Positions 32,346 to 33,351 of a stretch of 33,351 nucleotides of DNA are shown here, in pieces. The notes under the pieces were generated by a model. It ran no database searches and was not told where the DNA came from. It saw nothing but the letters and a program-made list of their open reading frames with translations. The position numbers and the translations under genes are program-made. This stretch comes from Bacteroidales bacterium. Lineage in GTDB: Bacteria > Bacteroidota > Bacteroidia > Bacteroidales > JAADGE01. Each line of letters opens with the position of its first letter. Position 1 is the first letter of the stretch. The stretch is from the NCBI GenBank assembly GCA_029932445.1, contig JAOZQB010000002.1:1-33351 (forward strand), written 5' to 3'.

Positions 32346-33293
32346 ATGGCACATAAAGAAAATTATATCATAAAAGAATTTATTAACGGGACACTTGATA
32401 AAAATTTTCGTTTAAAAATATCACAAGAAATTAAAGACATCAAACAACCGGACGAAAGAAAAATAATGAAAAACAATTCACATAAATTTGATGCCGATGC
32501 TGCATGGAACAAGCTTCAAAACAGAATAAAAGATCAGAATTCGGCAGATACTGATAATAAAAAACGGGGAAAATCTTTTTACAAACTCAGCAAAATTGCA
32601 GCATCCGTAATTTTAATTATCTCAATATCTGTTTCGGCATATTTTATTTTAACATCAAAATCTGCGATTAATATCCAATCGGATAATATCTTAAAAACAG
32701 TAACATTACCGGATGGTTCCCTGGTAACATTAAACATTCATTCTCACTTGTCATATCCCGAGAAATTTGCTCACAATAACAGGATTATTGAATTTGACGG
32801 TGAAGCTTTTTTTAACATCAGTAAAAATCCTAAAAAACCGTTTATAATTAAAACCGATAAAGCCCGAATAAAAGTTTTGGGAACTTCATTTAATGTCAAC
32901 ACGGATAAGAAAAAAACAGAAGTTGTTGTTAAAACCGGGAAAGTCGAATTTAAAAACAGTTCATTAATTCAAAATAAAGTTGTTTTAACTCCCGGTGAAA
33001 AAGGGATATTAAGTTCCGGAAAGATCTTTAAAATAAAAAATAAAAACCCGAACTATTTGTCTTGGAAAACACATTTTTTTACTTATGACAATGAGAAACT
33101 AAAAACCATTGTATCTGACATTAATGAAGCATACCAAGTGAATATCATGTTTAAAGACGGTAACATAGGTGAAATAGTTACGGGAAAAACAAGTTTTAAT
33201 AATTATAATATCGAAACAATTATTAAAATTATTTGTGAAACCCATCATTTAAAATCAACCGAAGAAGGAAAAAATATTATCTTGTCCTACTAA
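32346..33293 (+). CDS. FecR-family anti-sigma factor
   Basis: A 315-residue inner-membrane protein that would hold the sigma factor encoded just upstream until a signal arrives from an outer-membrane TonB-dependent receptor. The cytoplasmic N-terminus (about 1-78) binds sigma; one membrane helix spans about 80-101 (IAASVILIISISVSAYFIL). The periplasmic FecR domain (about 117-225) has TLPDGSLVTLN, EFDGEAFFNIS and VLGTSFNVN, the usual signatures. The C-terminal part (about 240-315) resembles DUF4974: a segment beginning TYDNEKLKTIVSDINEAYQV and ending SFNNYNIETIIKIICE. In this phylum such pairs commonly precede SusC/SusD-like genes; the window ends 58 bases later, so the target is not seen. Confidence 0.93.
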   Translation: MAHKENYIIKEFINGTLDKNFRLKISQEIKDIKQPDERKIMKNNSHKFDADAAWNKLQNRIKDQNSADTDNKKRGKSFYKLSKIAASVILIISISVSAYFILTSKSAINIQSDNILKTVTLPDGSLVTLNIHSHLSYPEKFAHNNRIIEFDGEAFFNISKNPKKPFIIKTDKARIKVLGTSFNVNTDKKKTEVVVKTGKVEFKNSSLIQNKVVLTPGEKGILSSGKIFKIKNKNPNYLSWKTHFFTYDNEKLKTIVSDINEAYQVNIMFKDGNIGEIVTGKTSFNNYNIETIIKIICETHHLKSTEEGKNIILSY

Positions 33294-33351
33294 ATAGAGC
33301 TTGTCTGTAAAGTATGGCTTTTATAAATTTAGAGATATTTTTATGTAATTT

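Overview
The window looks like chromosomal DNA of a member of the Bacteroidota. It is AT-rich, several genes are preceded by the TTTG/TAnnTTTG promoter type of that phylum, and there is little Shine-Dalgarno signal. Gene content agrees: an FtsL-like divisome protein, a MraY with a long soluble insert, an ECF sigma/FecR anti-sigma pair with a C-terminal DUF4974-like segment, a glycine-lipid type acyltransferase pair, and tsaD next to tamB. I cannot name a genus. MurE carries the DNPR motif, so the peptidoglycan should contain meso-diaminopimelate.

Layout. (1) 1-11792, minus strand: the division and cell wall (dcw) cluster in the order mraZ, rsmH, ftsL, ftsI, murE, mraY, murD, ftsW, murG, murC. 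murC runs off the left edge. murF is absent. Genes mostly abut or overlap, except for a 231-bp gap (mraY/murD) with three RNA-like hairpins and a 134-bp gap (murD/ftsW) with a palindromic repeat. A promoter with a four-unit, 10-bp-phased GTG(G/T) array, which I read as a MraZ operator, lies upstream of mraZ. (2) 12039-14448, plus strand: two acyltransferases resembling GlsA/GlsB and a small outer-membrane barrel. (3) 14445-16440, minus strand: nucleoside phosphorylase, a SirB1/transglutaminase-like protein and a small membrane protein. (4) 16699-17133: a SiaC-family (DUF1987) phosphoprotein. (5) 17351-22954: divergent tsaD and tamB. (6) 22999-25886: a thiolase, a conserved membrane-anchored protein and mannose-6-phosphate isomerase. 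(7) 26022-30093: a large membrane sensor with GAF and PAS domains but no kinase domain, overlapping a secreted protein gene. (8) 30217-30398: a 182-bp palindromic MITE-like element with 23-bp terminal inverted repeats and a 5-bp target duplication. (9) 30437-33293: a CarboxypepD_reg-like secreted protein, then an ECF sigma factor and its FecR-type anti-sigma factor; any cognate TonB-dependent receptor would lie beyond the right edge.

Most genes are housekeeping. The less ordinary material is non-coding: the MraZ operator, the mraY-murD hairpins, the MITE, and an inverted-repeat motif at two convergent gene junctions whose arms include or abut the stop codons. No tRNA, rRNA, CRISPR array or transposase gene was seen.
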